Positions 32,866-42,379 of a stretch of 64,000 nt of DNA are shown one piece after another. The DNA is from Phycisphaerae bacterium (lineage in GTDB: Bacteria > Planctomycetota > Phycisphaerae > UBA1845 > UTPLA1). Position numbers and translations under genes: made by a program. Each line of letters opens with the position of its first letter. Position 1 is the first letter of the stretch. The notes beneath the pieces were generated by a model. That model saw only the letters and a program-made list of their open reading frames with translations, was not told the origin of the DNA and searched no databases. The stretch spans positions 62,001-126,000 of the forward strand of contig JAKLKO010000006.1 of assembly GCA_023150615.1 (NCBI GenBank), in the 5' to 3' direction.

Positions 32866-35800
32866 ATGTCGGCGGGGAGCGGCTTTGTTCACCTGCATTG
32901 TCACACGCACTACAGCCTGCTCGATGGGGCCAACCGCATCGGCGATCTGGTGCAAACCGCCAAGGCGATGGGGATGCCGGCGATCGCAATCACCGACCAC
33001 GGGAATCTCTTCGGCGTCATCGACTTCTACCAGACGGCGCTTAAGACGGGGATCAAGCCGGTGCTCGGGATGGAGGCGTACATCGCCCCGGGCCATCGGC
33101 GCGAGCGCGATGCGAAGGGCATCGGCGAGGCGAGCTATCACCTGCTGCTGCTGGCTCAGAACCGCCGCGGGTACCAGAACCTGCTCAAGCTGTCGTCGAT
33201 CGCGTATCGCGAGGGCTTTTACTATCGCCCCCGGATCGACCGCGAGGTGCTGGAGGCGCACCACCAGGGCCTGATCTGCACGAGCACGTGCCTCGGGGCG
33301 GAGATTCCGCAGGCGCTGCTCAAGCGCGATCGCGCCGCGGCGATGGAGATCGCCGAGTGGTACCTGAAGGTCTTCGGCGCGGACCGGTTTTTCATCGAAT
33401 TGCAGGACCACGGCCTGCCGGAGCAGCAGCAGATCAACCCGGAGTTGATCGACATCGCCCGGCGGCTGGGCATCGGGATCGTCGCGACCAACGACGTTCA
33501 CTATCTCACGAAGGACGACGCCGAAGCGCACGACGTGCTCTGCTGCATCTCCACGGGCAAGCTCGTTTCGGACGAAAACCGGCTGAAGTTTCCCTCGGAC
33601 GAGTACTACCTCAAGTCACCGGAGGAGATGCGCGTCCGCTTCGCGAGCACGCCCGAGGCGATCGACAACGCGCTGGCGATCGCGAACCGTTGCAACGTCG
33701 ATCTGGACTTCTCGACGCGCCACACACCCGTCTACCGTCCGCCCGGCGGACAGAGCCCCGATCGCTACCTGCGCGAGCTGGTCATGAAGGGCGCGCGCGA
33801 GCGCTACGGCGAGATTTCGGCCGAGATCGCCGAGCGGATCGACTACGAGCTTGAGGTTATTCAGAGCAAGGGCTTCGCGAGCTATTTCCTGATCGTCTGG
33901 GACTTCGTGCACTACGCCCGCAATCGCGGCATTCCGTGCGGCGCGCGGGGCTCCGGCTGCTCGGCCGTCGTGTCGTACTGCCTCTACCTTTCTCAGCCCG
34001 ACCCGATGCGCTACGGGCTGTACTTCGAGCGCTTTATGGATCCCGATCGGGACGAGATGCCGGACATCGACATCGACATCTGCCAGGATGGCCGTGAGGA
34101 GGTGCTGCGCTACGTCCGCGAGAAGTACGGGCACGTGGCGCAGATCATTACGTTCGGAACGCTCAAGGCGCGGGCCGTGCTGCGCGACGTCAGCCGCGTG
34201 CTCGGCGTTCCGCTTGCGAAGGCCGACCAGGTCGCCAAGCTCGTTCCGGAACAGCTCAAGATGACGCTTGAGCGGGCATTGGCGGTCGAGCCTGAGCTGC
34301 GCCGCCTGCACGAGGACGACGCGGAGGTCCGCAAGGTCATCGACATCTCCAGGCGATTGGAGGGTCTGGCCCGTCACGCCGGCGTTCACGCGGCGGGCGT
34401 CGTCGTGGCCGACCGGCCGCTGGACGACCTGCTGCCGCTCTACAAGCCGTCGGACTCCGACCAGGTGATCACGCAGTTCGAGGGCACGACGGTCGAGAAG
34501 ATCGGCCTTCTGAAGATGGACTTCCTCGGCCTGCGGACGCTTTCGGTGCTGGAGCGGTCGAGGCAGCTCGTCGAGCGGAATCATGGAGTGTCGGTCGATT
34601 TCGAGCGGCTGGACCTGTCCGACCCGCACGTCTATGGCCTGTTTGCGCGCGGCGACACGAAGGGCATCTTCCAGTTCGAGTCCGGCGGCATGCGCGACGT
34701 CGTAATGAAGATGCGTCCGAACCGCATCGAGGACCTGATCGCGGCCAACGCGCTCTATCGTCCCGGGCCGATGGTCAACATCGAGGCGTACATCTCCCGC
34801 AAGCACGGTGAGAAGTGGAAGACGCCGCACGCGATCATGTCGGAGGTGCTCGAGGAGACGTACGGCATCATCGTCTACCAGGAGCAGGTGGCGCGGCTCG
34901 CGATCCGACTCGGCGGCATCGAGCGCAAGCGGGCTTTCCGCCTCGCCAAGGCGATCAGCAAGAAGCGGACGGAGATGATTGAGGCGGAGCGCGAGCCGTT
35001 CATCGCCGGCGCGGTGAAGAACGGGCTGGATGCGCGCATCGGCGAGGAGATCTTCAATCAGATCCTGCCGTTCGGGGAATACGCGTTCAACAAGGCGCAC
35101 TCGACCGGTTACGCGCTGATCGCCTTCCAAACGGCCTACATGAAGGCGTATTACCCGATCGAGTTCATGGCCGCGCTGCTGACGTTCGAGATGGGCGACA
35201 CGGACAAGATCGTGGAGTACATCGAGGAGTGCGGCCGCATGGGCATCGATGTCCGGCCGCCGGACGTGAACTCGTCGGAGATCGACTTCTCGGTGGTCCG
35301 CTCGGCCGGGGGCGGGGCGAAGGACGGTTTCATCCGCTTCGGACTGGCGGCGATCAAGGGGGTCGGCGAGCGCGCCGTGGAGTCGATCCTTCGCGCGCGG
35401 CAGGAGCGCGGTTCGTTCGAGAACCTGTACGATTTCTGTGAGCGGGTCGACCTGACGCTCGTGAACCGTTCGGTCATCGAGGCGCTGATCAAGGCCGGCG
35501 CGTTCGATTCCACCGGCGCCGTGCGGCGCGGGCTCATGGCCGCGCTCGACGCCGCGCTCAAGGTCGGTAGCACGGTCCAGGAAGATCGTCGCCAGGGCCA
35601 GCTCAACATGTTCGGCACGTTTGAGCACGACGCCCAGGCGCCACCACCGCCGATCCCGACCCTGGAATGGTCCGAGGCCGAGATGCTGGCGAATGAGAAG
35701 GCCGTCCTGGGCCTGTACGTCACGCGGCATCCGCTGACGCAGCATGCGACCACGATTCAGCGCTTTGCGACGGCGGACTGCGCGGACATCGCGACGATCT

Positions 35801-36426
35801 CCGACGGGACCGAGATCGTCCTCGGAGGCATGATCAGCCGCGTGCGATACAGCGTCACGAGGCAGGGTCGCAACGCCGGGTCGAAGCTCGCGGTCATGAT
35901 CTTCGAAGACCTGACCGGCTCGGTCGAGGCCGTGCTGTACGCCGAGGGACTGGAGCAGTACCGCGCCCTGATCGTCCCGGATCGCCCGCTTTATCTCCGC
36001 GGGCGCGTCGATCGTCGGCGCGAGGAGCCATCGCTCCGAGTCACCGAGGTGATCGCATTCGACGATGGCCCGGGACGATTGTCGTCGGGCGTCATCCTGC
36101 GCCTGTCGACGCTTCGCCTGGAGGATGGCACGATTGCGCGGCTGCGCGACGTGTGCCGCGCGCACCGCGGCGATCGTCCGGTCTTCATCGAGGTCGAGAC
36201 TCCGCAGGGGCTGACAGCGACGATCCGCTGCGCTGACTCGATGAGCGTCTCGCCCGGCGAGGCGTTCGTACGCGATGCTGCCGCCCTCGTCGGTGATGGA
36301 AACGTCGTCGTGCTCGGCGGGCGACGGGTTTCTCGACCAGTCATGCTGGAGGCCGCGATGGAACGAACGGAGGTCGCGGTGGAACCGGAGCCGGAGGTCG
36401 AGGTCGAGGAAGCCGTGGCGCTCTGA
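32866..36426 (+). CDS. dnaE: DNA polymerase III alpha subunit
   Basis: An 1186-residue replicative polymerase of C family DnaE1 type. The N-terminal PHP domain (FVHLHCHTHYSLLDGANRI, ITDHGNLFG) keeps the His/Asp residues lost in E. coli, so proofreading or pyrophosphatase activity of the PHP domain is possible. The polymerase triad is D402 and D404 (MPDIDIDICQDGR) and D552 (KMDFLGLRTLSV). A helix-hairpin-helix region (AIKGVGERAVESIL) and an OB-fold (about 980-1070) follow. Length is close to E. coli DnaE (1160). GGAG precedes the ATG, and the start fits the family N-terminus. It is convergent with the aminotransferase gene, only 14 bp away. Confidence 0.95.
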   Translation: MSAGSGFVHLHCHTHYSLLDGANRIGDLVQTAKAMGMPAIAITDHGNLFGVIDFYQTALKTGIKPVLGMEAYIAPGHRRERDAKGIGEASYHLLLLAQNRRGYQNLLKLSSIAYREGFYYRPRIDREVLEAHHQGLICTSTCLGAEIPQALLKRDRAAAMEIAEWYLKVFGADRFFIELQDHGLPEQQQINPELIDIARRLGIGIVATNDVHYLTKDDAEAHDVLCCISTGKLVSDENRLKFPSDEYYLKSPEEMRVRFASTPEAIDNALAIANRCNVDLDFSTRHTPVYRPPGGQSPDRYLRELVMKGARERYGEISAEIAERIDYELEVIQSKGFASYFLIVWDFVHYARNRGIPCGARGSGCSAVVSYCLYLSQPDPMRYGLYFERFMDPDRDEMPDIDIDICQDGREEVLRYVREKYGHVAQIITFGTLKARAVLRDVSRVLGVPLAKADQVAKLVPEQLKMTLERALAVEPELRRLHEDDAEVRKVIDISRRLEGLARHAGVHAAGVVVADRPLDDLLPLYKPSDSDQVITQFEGTTVEKIGLLKMDFLGLRTLSVLERSRQLVERNHGVSVDFERLDLSDPHVYGLFARGDTKGIFQFESGGMRDVVMKMRPNRIEDLIAANALYRPGPMVNIEAYISRKHGEKWKTPHAIMSEVLEETYGIIVYQEQVARLAIRLGGIERKRAFRLAKAISKKRTEMIEAEREPFIAGAVKNGLDARIGEEIFNQILPFGEYAFNKAHSTGYALIAFQTAYMKAYYPIEFMAALLTFEMGDTDKIVEYIEECGRMGIDVRPPDVNSSEIDFSVVRSAGGGAKDGFIRFGLAAIKGVGERAVESILRARQERGSFENLYDFCERVDLTLVNRSVIEALIKAGAFDSTGAVRRGLMAALDAALKVGSTVQEDRRQGQLNMFGTFEHDAQAPPPPIPTLEWSEAEMLANEKAVLGLYVTRHPLTQHATTIQRFATADCADIATISDGTEIVLGGMISRVRYSVTRQGRNAGSKLAVMIFEDLTGSVEAVLYAEGLEQYRALIVPDRPLYLRGRVDRRREEPSLRVTEVIAFDDGPGRLSSGVILRLSTLRLEDGTIARLRDVCRAHRGDRPVFIEVETPQGLTATIRCADSMSVSPGEAFVRDAAALVGDGNVVVLGGRRVSRPVMLEAAMERTEVAVEPEPEVEVEEAVAL

Positions 36427-36440
36427 TCGCCCGTTCAGCG

Positions 36441-37637
36441 CTACGTCCGAAGCATTCCGTCGAGCGCGTCGGCCAGGCGCGCGTATTGTCGTTCATCGTT
36501 GTAGAGCTGCGCGGAGATGCGAATCAACCGCCGCGGCGTCGATGGCCATGCGATGATCGGCACCTCGATGCGGTGCTCTTCGAACAAGCGCCGCTGGAGC
36601 GGATCGTCGTAGAGCGAGGTCGTGGGCGCGTCGGCGCTCCCGTCCGGCAGCGGCAGGCTGGCCATCGAGCCGATCATGTCGTCCGGCGTGGGGGCCGCAA
36701 TGTCAAGCGTTTTGCAGAGAATGGCGCGGCCGCGCAATGCGAGCCGACGATTACGTTCCATCACCTCCGGCCAGCCGCCGGGTGCGAGTGAGGCGAGATG
36801 CCGCAGTGCGACTGGGACGCACAGGTACGGCGTCGGGTCGAACGTCCCGGTCCAGTCGAACTCGGCGCGGAAACGCTCGCGATCGGTCCGTGTCGAGTTT
36901 GCGCCATGGCTGATCACGGTGGGGCGGATGCTCTTGCGGCGGTCGGCCCGCACGTGCAGAAACCCGGCGCCTTTGGGGGCGCAAATCCACTTGTGACAGT
37001 TCCCGGTGTAATACGCCGCGCCGATCGCGTCGATCCGAAATTGAAGCATCCCGGGCGCATGGGCGCCATCGACGAGCACGTCGATCCCGCGTTCCGCGAG
37101 CGCCTCGACCAGCGAACGGATCGGGAGGATGAGCGCCGTCTGGCTCGTGACGTGATCGATCAGCGCCAGGTGCGTCCGCGGCGAGACGCATTGCAGGATG
37201 GCATCAATCACGTCTGCCGGCCCGCGGACGGGGAACGGGATTTGCGCGACGACAACGGCCGCGCCGTACCGTCGCGCGGCGAACTCCAGTGCGTTCCGGC
37301 AGGCGTTGTACTCGTGGTCGGTCGTCAGCAGTTCATCGCCCGGCCGGAATTCGAGCGAGCGAAGCACCGCGTTGACGCCTGTCGTCGCGTTCGGAACGAA
37401 TGCCAGGCCGTCCGGGTCGGCTCCGAGGAAGGTGGCGAGTTGGGTCCGCGCGGCATCGAGCCGCGACTCGAGTTCGCGCACCATGAAGCGCACCGGTTCT
37501 CGCTCAAGTTCCTCGCGCAGGCGCGCCTGTTCGTCGAGCACTGCGACGGGGCACGCGCCGAATGAGCCGTGGTTGAGGAAGTCGATTGCCGGGTCGAGGG
37601 CCCACGCGCCGCGGACGGTGTTCTGTATCGACGGCAT
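36441..37637 (-). CDS. Class V PLP aminotransferase, isopenicillin-N epimerase-like
   Basis: A 398-residue fold-type I PLP enzyme similar to CefD and cysteine desulfurase relatives. The N-terminus FLNHGSFGACP is typical of the epimerase-like subgroup. Further landmarks are FVPNATTGVNAVLRSL (cofactor phosphate loop), DHEYNACRNAL, VDGAHAPGM (Asp pairing with the PLP nitrogen, His in the stack), and the Schiff-base Lys in GNCHKWICAPKGAGFL. No Cys loop of a desulfurase is seen near the C-terminus. A beta-lactam role is not supported by context. It may be a general racemase, lyase or aminotransferase. ATG 37635-37637 is chosen because the conserved N-terminus starts soon after; 65 bp separate it from ftsK upstream. 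Confidence 0.8.
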   Translation of the reverse strand: MPSIQNTVRGAWALDPAIDFLNHGSFGACPVAVLDEQARLREELEREPVRFMVRELESRLDAARTQLATFLGADPDGLAFVPNATTGVNAVLRSLEFRPGDELLTTDHEYNACRNALEFAARRYGAAVVVAQIPFPVRGPADVIDAILQCVSPRTHLALIDHVTSQTALILPIRSLVEALAERGIDVLVDGAHAPGMLQFRIDAIGAAYYTGNCHKWICAPKGAGFLHVRADRRKSIRPTVISHGANSTRTDRERFRAEFDWTGTFDPTPYLCVPVALRHLASLAPGGWPEVMERNRRLALRGRAILCKTLDIAAPTPDDMIGSMASLPLPDGSADAPTTSLYDDPLQRRLFEEHRIEVPIIAWPSTPRRLIRISAQLYNDERQYARLADALDGMLRT

Positions 37638-37701
37638 CGCGGTATTGGAGCGGGGGAGCCTCGGCGTGTCGATGTGGTGCGGGCGAGCCGAATCGCCCCG
37701 T

Positions 37702-40191
37702 CTAGTCGTCGTCCAGCGGGTCGTCGCGATCGGCGTCACGGAGCGCCGCCGAGCTTTCCGCGTCATCGTGCGAGCCGCCCGCGCGATCATCGCACGACGA
37801 CGCGCGCTGCGCCTTGATGGCCGCCCACTCGTCCTGCGTTACGCACACATCGCGCGCCTGGCTGCCGCGGTATTCGCCGACGATGCCGGCGGCGGCCATC
37901 TGGTCGATCAGGCGGCTGGCGCGGGAGTAGCCGATCTCCAGCCGGCGCTGGAGCAGGCTGACGCTGCCGCGCTGGGTTTCCACGATGATGTCGACCGCCT
38001 GGTCGAACAGCGGATCGCGTTCGCCGGTGTCATCATCGCGCGGCGTGGAGAGCCGCATGAGTTCGTGGTGGAACTCGGGCTGGGCCTTGCTGCGGAGGTC
38101 GTCGATGACGGCCTTGATCTCGTCGTCCTCCACGCACGTGCCCTGCGCCCGGACCAGCTTGTGCTGCCCGGGCGGCAGGAACAGCATGTCGCCCTGGCCC
38201 ATGAGCAGTTCGGCGCCGTTCTGGTCGAGCACGATTCGCGAGTCCATGCGGCTCGCGACGCGGAAGGCGATCCGCGACGGCAGGTTGCTCTTGATCAGGC
38301 CTGTGACGACGTTGGCCTGCGGGCGCTGCGTCGCGACGAGCAGGTGGATGCCGACGGCGCGGCTCTTTTGCGCAAGTCGCGCGAGGTGATGCTCGACCGC
38401 CTTGCCGCTGGTCATCATGAGGTCGGCCAGTTCGTCGATGATGATTACGATGTAGGGCAGGTGCGTCGGGATCTGCGCCCGCTCCTGCTCGGTCGTGGGC
38501 TGGAAGCGGGCGTAGATTTCGTCCTTGCCGAGCCTGTTGAAGCCGTCGATGTTCTTGACGCCCGCCTCGGCCAGCAGCTCATAGCGCTCGTCCATCTTTG
38601 TCGCGGCCCAGTCGAGGATCAGCTCGGCCCGCGGCATCTCGGTGACAATCGGGCACATGAGGTGCGGCACGTCTTTGAAGACCGACAGCTCGACCATCTT
38701 GGGATCGACGAGGATGAGCTTGACATGGTCAGGGCGCTGCGTCATGAGGATGCTCATGATCAGCGTGTTGATGCAGACGCTCTTGCCGCTGCCCGTCGTT
38801 CCGGCGATGAGCAGGTGCGGCATCGTCGTCACGTCCGCGATGAGCGGACTGCCGCTCGCGTCCTTGCCGATGAAGATCGGCAGGTGCATCTTCGTCGGCC
38901 GCACGCCGCCGAGGGTGATCAGCTCCTTCAGCCGGACCTTCTCCTTGTCGACGTTTGGAACCTCGATGCCGATGGTGTTCTTGCCCGGCAGCGTCGGCAC
39001 AACGCGCACGACCGGCGCCCGCAGGGCCCGCGCCACGTCGTTCGACAGGGCCGAAATCTGTCCCGACTTGATCCCCGGCGCGAGCTCGACCTCGAACATC
39101 GTGATGACCGGGCCGGCGTCGATCGCGACGACCCGCGCATCAATGCGAAACTCGCGGAGCGTCTGTTCCAGGATGCGGGCCTTTTCGCGCACCGGGCCTT
39201 CCTGCGCGACGACGTGCGTGTAGTCCGGGTCGCGCAGCAGCGAAAGCGGCGGCAGGCGGTAGTCGCCCATTTCGCGCGGCCAGGGATTGGGCGGCTGCTT
39301 CCGCTCCCGCGGTCCGATGATCGTCGTGCGGACGACTGCCTCCCGCGCGGGCGCGGTGACGTCGTCGCCGCCCGGACGATCATCGCGCGATTCGCGATCC
39401 GAACTTGCGGCGGACGGCACGGCCGCGCCGGTAGCATCGGTGCCCGGACTTGCGAGCGAACCGGCGATGAGAGTCGGCGGTACCGAGAGGCGTCGCGCCG
39501 TCGTTTCGCGGGAGCCGGTCGCGCGCGGCGAATCCGCCGTCGACGGACCGTCCGGTGTGCCGGCCGAATTCCGCGATGTGGCGACGGCCAGCGCCGACCA
39601 TCGCGGCCAGCCGATCCAGCGTAGCACCGCGCGGACTCGCGCCAGCCAGCCGCGGACGTTGTGGTAGAGCGTGGGAACGCGCAGGACGAGATCGTCGGCG
39701 GTCAGCAGGACGCCGACGATGAAGCCGCACAACAGGATGAGCGCCGTGCCCGCCGTCGAGAAGTAGCGCTGCAACGCCCAAAGCACGGCGACTCCGAGCA
39801 CGCCAGCGCGACCTTCCGGACGACCGTGCGTCGGCGCAGGCGCGATCAGGGCCACCGACGCGGCCGTCACCGCCATCAGCAGCGCCAGTCCGATGAGTCG
39901 GAACGGCCAGTCGGCGAGTCCGGGGCGGGCGATCCGCGCGATGCTGGCGACCGTGGCAAACAGGACGAGAGGATAGGCCCCGTCACCGAAATAGCGGATC
40001 AACTGGTAGGCGAGCCACGCGCCGACGCGGCCGGCGGCGTTGTGCACCGGCAAACCGGCCGGCCAGCGTACCGGGCTGGGCCAGTCGGTGGGCTCGTACG
40101 TGAGGAGGGCGATCCAGCCGAACGCGCAGGCCATGAGGGCTGCGACGAGAAGACACGATCGCAAGGTTTGACTGCGCGATTCGGACGGCAT
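37702..40191 (-). CDS. ftsK: DNA translocase FtsK/SpoIIIE
   Basis: An 829-residue septal DNA pump. Four hydrophobic segments lie within about residues 12-175, followed by a Pro/Arg/Asp-rich linker of some 130 residues and a motor domain: alpha subdomain with MFEVELAPGIKSGQISALS, then the Walker A site IAGTTGSGKSVCINTLI (near residue 465) and the Walker B strand YIVIIIDELADLMM. The C-terminal gamma winged helix (SVSLLQRRLEIGYSRASRLI) is present for recognition of polar KOPS-like sequences. The protein is shorter than E. coli FtsK because of the short linker. Planctomycetes divide without FtsZ, so its site of action here would be different; this is family knowledge, not seen in the sequence. 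Confidence 0.93.
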   Translation of the reverse strand: MPSESRSQTLRSCLLVAALMACAFGWIALLTYEPTDWPSPVRWPAGLPVHNAAGRVGAWLAYQLIRYFGDGAYPLVLFATVASIARIARPGLADWPFRLIGLALLMAVTAASVALIAPAPTHGRPEGRAGVLGVAVLWALQRYFSTAGTALILLCGFIVGVLLTADDLVLRVPTLYHNVRGWLARVRAVLRWIGWPRWSALAVATSRNSAGTPDGPSTADSPRATGSRETTARRLSVPPTLIAGSLASPGTDATGAAVPSAASSDRESRDDRPGGDDVTAPAREAVVRTTIIGPRERKQPPNPWPREMGDYRLPPLSLLRDPDYTHVVAQEGPVREKARILEQTLREFRIDARVVAIDAGPVITMFEVELAPGIKSGQISALSNDVARALRAPVVRVVPTLPGKNTIGIEVPNVDKEKVRLKELITLGGVRPTKMHLPIFIGKDASGSPLIADVTTMPHLLIAGTTGSGKSVCINTLIMSILMTQRPDHVKLILVDPKMVELSVFKDVPHLMCPIVTEMPRAELILDWAATKMDERYELLAEAGVKNIDGFNRLGKDEIYARFQPTTEQERAQIPTHLPYIVIIIDELADLMMTSGKAVEHHLARLAQKSRAVGIHLLVATQRPQANVVTGLIKSNLPSRIAFRVASRMDSRIVLDQNGAELLMGQGDMLFLPPGQHKLVRAQGTCVEDDEIKAVIDDLRSKAQPEFHHELMRLSTPRDDDTGERDPLFDQAVDIIVETQRGSVSLLQRRLEIGYSRASRLIDQMAAAGIVGEYRGSQARDVCVTQDEWAAIKAQRASSCDDRAGGSHDDAESSAALRDADRDDPLDDD

Positions 40192-40373
40192 GCATCCAGC
40201 GATGGCGAAAGCACTTGGAACGTTTTACTCGGGTCGGCAACCGTCCCGCCCGCCGCGATGAGGATATCGACCGGCCGGGCAGCACGACTGGAAGGAAAGC
40301 GGAGGGCGCGCGGCGACGGTCTCGCGCCGCAAGCTTCGACCGTTTCGAGGATTATCGCCTGGATGCCGGAGGA

Positions 40374-41804
40374 TCAGGCCAGAACGGCGGGCGCGGCGGC
40401 GGGATCGAGACGGCGCGTGCCGAAACGCTCCGCACCGGGGGCGGCGCCGTGGAAGATCCGCGTCTTGCGGCCCGTCCGGCTGGTGAAATCGGTGAGGATG
40501 CGGTTGAGCGTCTCGTGGCAATCTGCGCGATCGGCCATGAGGACGACCATGCCGCCGCTGCCGCCGAAGCCGGTGACCTTCGCGCCGTACATCGGCAGGG
40601 TCTTTCCGGCGGCGCGGACGGCAGTCGCGATCTGATCGGTCTCGACGGCGCCGATGCCGCAGCGCTGGCTGTAGCTCCAGTGCGACGCGTACATCAGCTC
40701 GCCGGCTCGGTGCAGCGCCGCCGGGTCGCTGGTGCGCCGCGCACGGGCGATGGTCGTCGCGAACTCGTGCACGCGGTGATTCTCGTAGATGAAGTGCTCG
40801 ACGCGCGAGCGAATCTTGTAGACCTTCTCCGCGCGGACCTGCGCCACGTCGCGGAAGGAACCCCCGTACGTCTCAACGAAGGCTCTGCCGGTCATGCGCG
40901 TCGGCACGCGGTCGCGGAAGCGCTCGACGAACTCGGTCGGCGTCACGTTCGCGAGGAACGAACCATCGGCATCCACCGCCTGTCCGTCGCTGCGGATCAG
41001 GTGCTGGATCAGGCAATGCCCCATCGCGGCCGACAGGAGCGTATCGCGGTGGCGCTGCGTCGAGACGGGCCGCGCCAGTTCCGTATCGAGCGCGACGACG
41101 GCGACGCCGTCGGGCAGCTCGAGCGCGTTGTGCGTCGGGTGCGGCCGCGTGCGCACGAGAAGCAGGCTTTCGGGTTCCGCCAGCAGCGCCGCGAGCGGTA
41201 CACGCAGACTCGACGACCGACCGGCCTGCGACAGCGCGGCGCGGCACCACTCCGCCTTGGACATCGCGTCAATGGTCGCGCTTTCGAGGCCCACGACCGC
41301 CTCGGCGATCGCCGCGAGCAGCGGCGCGACGAGATCGATCTGCGCATCGGAGGGCCAATCGGACTGGAGGATCAGCGTCAGTCCGGACGGGAACCGCGCG
41401 TGCGGCAACTCGCGGACGATCCGCCGAAGCAGGGCGATGATCGCCGGTGCGAGGTGCTTCAGGTCGGTCGAGCCGGCCTCGCCGTCGGTCGGCGCGGGCA
41501 GTGGGTCGGAATTAACGACCACTGCCGCCGGAAGGGCCAATTCGCGGGGTTCTTCATGCTGGGAAAGGCGGCAGAGGTTCAGCCGGCCGTCCGCGTTGGA
41601 CGCCGCGGCGGCGGCGACGGCGACGTCGAGAGCACCCTGCAGCGCCAGGCCGCCGGCCTCCTCGACGATGCCGCCCATGACGTCGACGATGGCGGGCGCG
41701 CGGGCGACGATGGCCGTGCCGGCGGCACTTGCGTGCGGACCGACGAGGGTTGCGAGCCGCGCACAAAAACGTTCGATGTCGGTACGACAGGCGGTCTGCG
41801 TCAT
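40374..41804 (-). CDS. GHMP kinase-fold protein, L-arabinokinase/galactokinase-like, probably inactive
   Basis: A 476-residue protein. The N-terminal motif VARAPAIVDVMGGIVEEAGG matches the A-P-G-R-L-D-V-M-G-G-I-A-D-Y-S-G start of L-arabinokinase-like GHMP proteins, but with Arg, Tyr and Ser lost. At the ATP phosphate loop (G-[LV]-S-S-S-A) the protein reads PSDAQIDLVA (residues 151-160). At the catalytic G-[IV]-M-D-Q motif it reads GRSSSLRV (about 195-202), with no Asp. The third GHMP motif YGAKVTGFGGSGGMVV (406-421) is intact. The fold is thus recognisable while two of three nucleotide and catalytic motifs are gone, so catalysis is unlikely. It follows the BFN-domain gene by 46 bp and is probably cotranscribed with it. 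A regulatory or sugar-binding role is only a guess. Confidence 0.7.
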   Translation of the reverse strand: MTQTACRTDIERFCARLATLVGPHASAAGTAIVARAPAIVDVMGGIVEEAGGLALQGALDVAVAAAAASNADGRLNLCRLSQHEEPRELALPAAVVVNSDPLPAPTDGEAGSTDLKHLAPAIIALLRRIVRELPHARFPSGLTLILQSDWPSDAQIDLVAPLLAAIAEAVVGLESATIDAMSKAEWCRAALSQAGRSSSLRVPLAALLAEPESLLLVRTRPHPTHNALELPDGVAVVALDTELARPVSTQRHRDTLLSAAMGHCLIQHLIRSDGQAVDADGSFLANVTPTEFVERFRDRVPTRMTGRAFVETYGGSFRDVAQVRAEKVYKIRSRVEHFIYENHRVHEFATTIARARRTSDPAALHRAGELMYASHWSYSQRCGIGAVETDQIATAVRAAGKTLPMYGAKVTGFGGSGGMVVLMADRADCHETLNRILTDFTSRTGRKTRIFHGAAPGAERFGTRRLDPAAAPAVLA

Positions 41805-41850
41805 GGCATCCTGAACCGAATGGACCCGCTATCCGCGCCGTGCTCCGCGC

Positions 41851-42246
41851 TTAACCGCAGACTTCGCGAAGCACATCTTCCTCGACATAGATCGGCGTGC
41901 TCGTCGCCGCGCCCAGTGCGATCGCGTCCGACGGACGCGAGTCGACTTCAATCAGTCGGCCGTGATGTCGAATCATGAGTTTGGCGTAGAAGGTGTGATC
42001 TTTCAAGTCGTGGATCACAATTTTCTCGATCTCGCCCGACAGGTGCTCGATGATCGACGCCATCAAGTCGTGCGTCATCGGGCGGCTGGCGCGCAGGCCC
42101 TTGAGCCGTCTGTCGATGGCGGCCGCCTCGACGTCGCCGATGACGATGGGAAAGCCCCGTGACCCGTCCCGCTCCTTGAGTACGATGATCTGCTGATCCG
42201 ACGAGTCTTGGATGATGATTCGCGCCAGATCCACGCGGACTTCCAC
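41851..42246 (-). CDS. BFN-domain (bifunctional nuclease family, DUF151) protein
   Basis: A 131-residue protein consisting of one BFN domain: IIVLKERDGSRGFPIVIG near the start, EAAAIDRRLKGLRASRPMTH in the middle, and HHGRLIEVDSRPSDAIALGA plus IYVEEDVL at the end. These are the family hallmarks. Bacterial and archaeal relatives are widespread. A plant member has been reported to have nuclease activity, but the bacterial role is not settled. The start is GTG with GGAGG 7 bases upstream. A consensus promoter precedes it, and the GHMP-fold gene follows, so the pair forms a small operon. Confidence 0.85.
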   Translation of the reverse strand: MEVRVDLARIIIQDSSDQQIIVLKERDGSRGFPIVIGDVEAAAIDRRLKGLRASRPMTHDLMASIIEHLSGEIEKIVIHDLKDHTFYAKLMIRHHGRLIEVDSRPSDAIALGAATSTPIYVEEDVLREVCG

Positions 42247-42268
42247 GGGTGGCCCTCCATCGGGCGCG

Positions 42269-42298
42269 AGCGTACCGACCCCGGCCGAAGCTTGTCAA
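42269..42298 (-). promoter_or_regulatory. Promoter of the BFN / GHMP operon
   Basis: Read on the minus strand: perfect TTGACA (42293-42298), an 18-base spacer and TACGCT (42269-42274, three of six bases). It lies about 23 bases before the GTG start with its GGAGG, in the 133-base gap after valS. Confidence 0.45.
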
Positions 42299-42379
42299 GC
42301 AAGCGGCGTTCGTGCGGTCTCTCGCGGCCCGGCGCGGCCCTTGACACCGCGCGGGCGGTCGCGAAAGTGACGTTTCGCG

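Noticed and set aside
33616-36165. A minus-strand open frame of about 850 codons opposite dnaE
   Set aside because: dnaE is beyond doubt; the antisense product is Arg/Asp/Leu-rich noise typical of high third-position GC.
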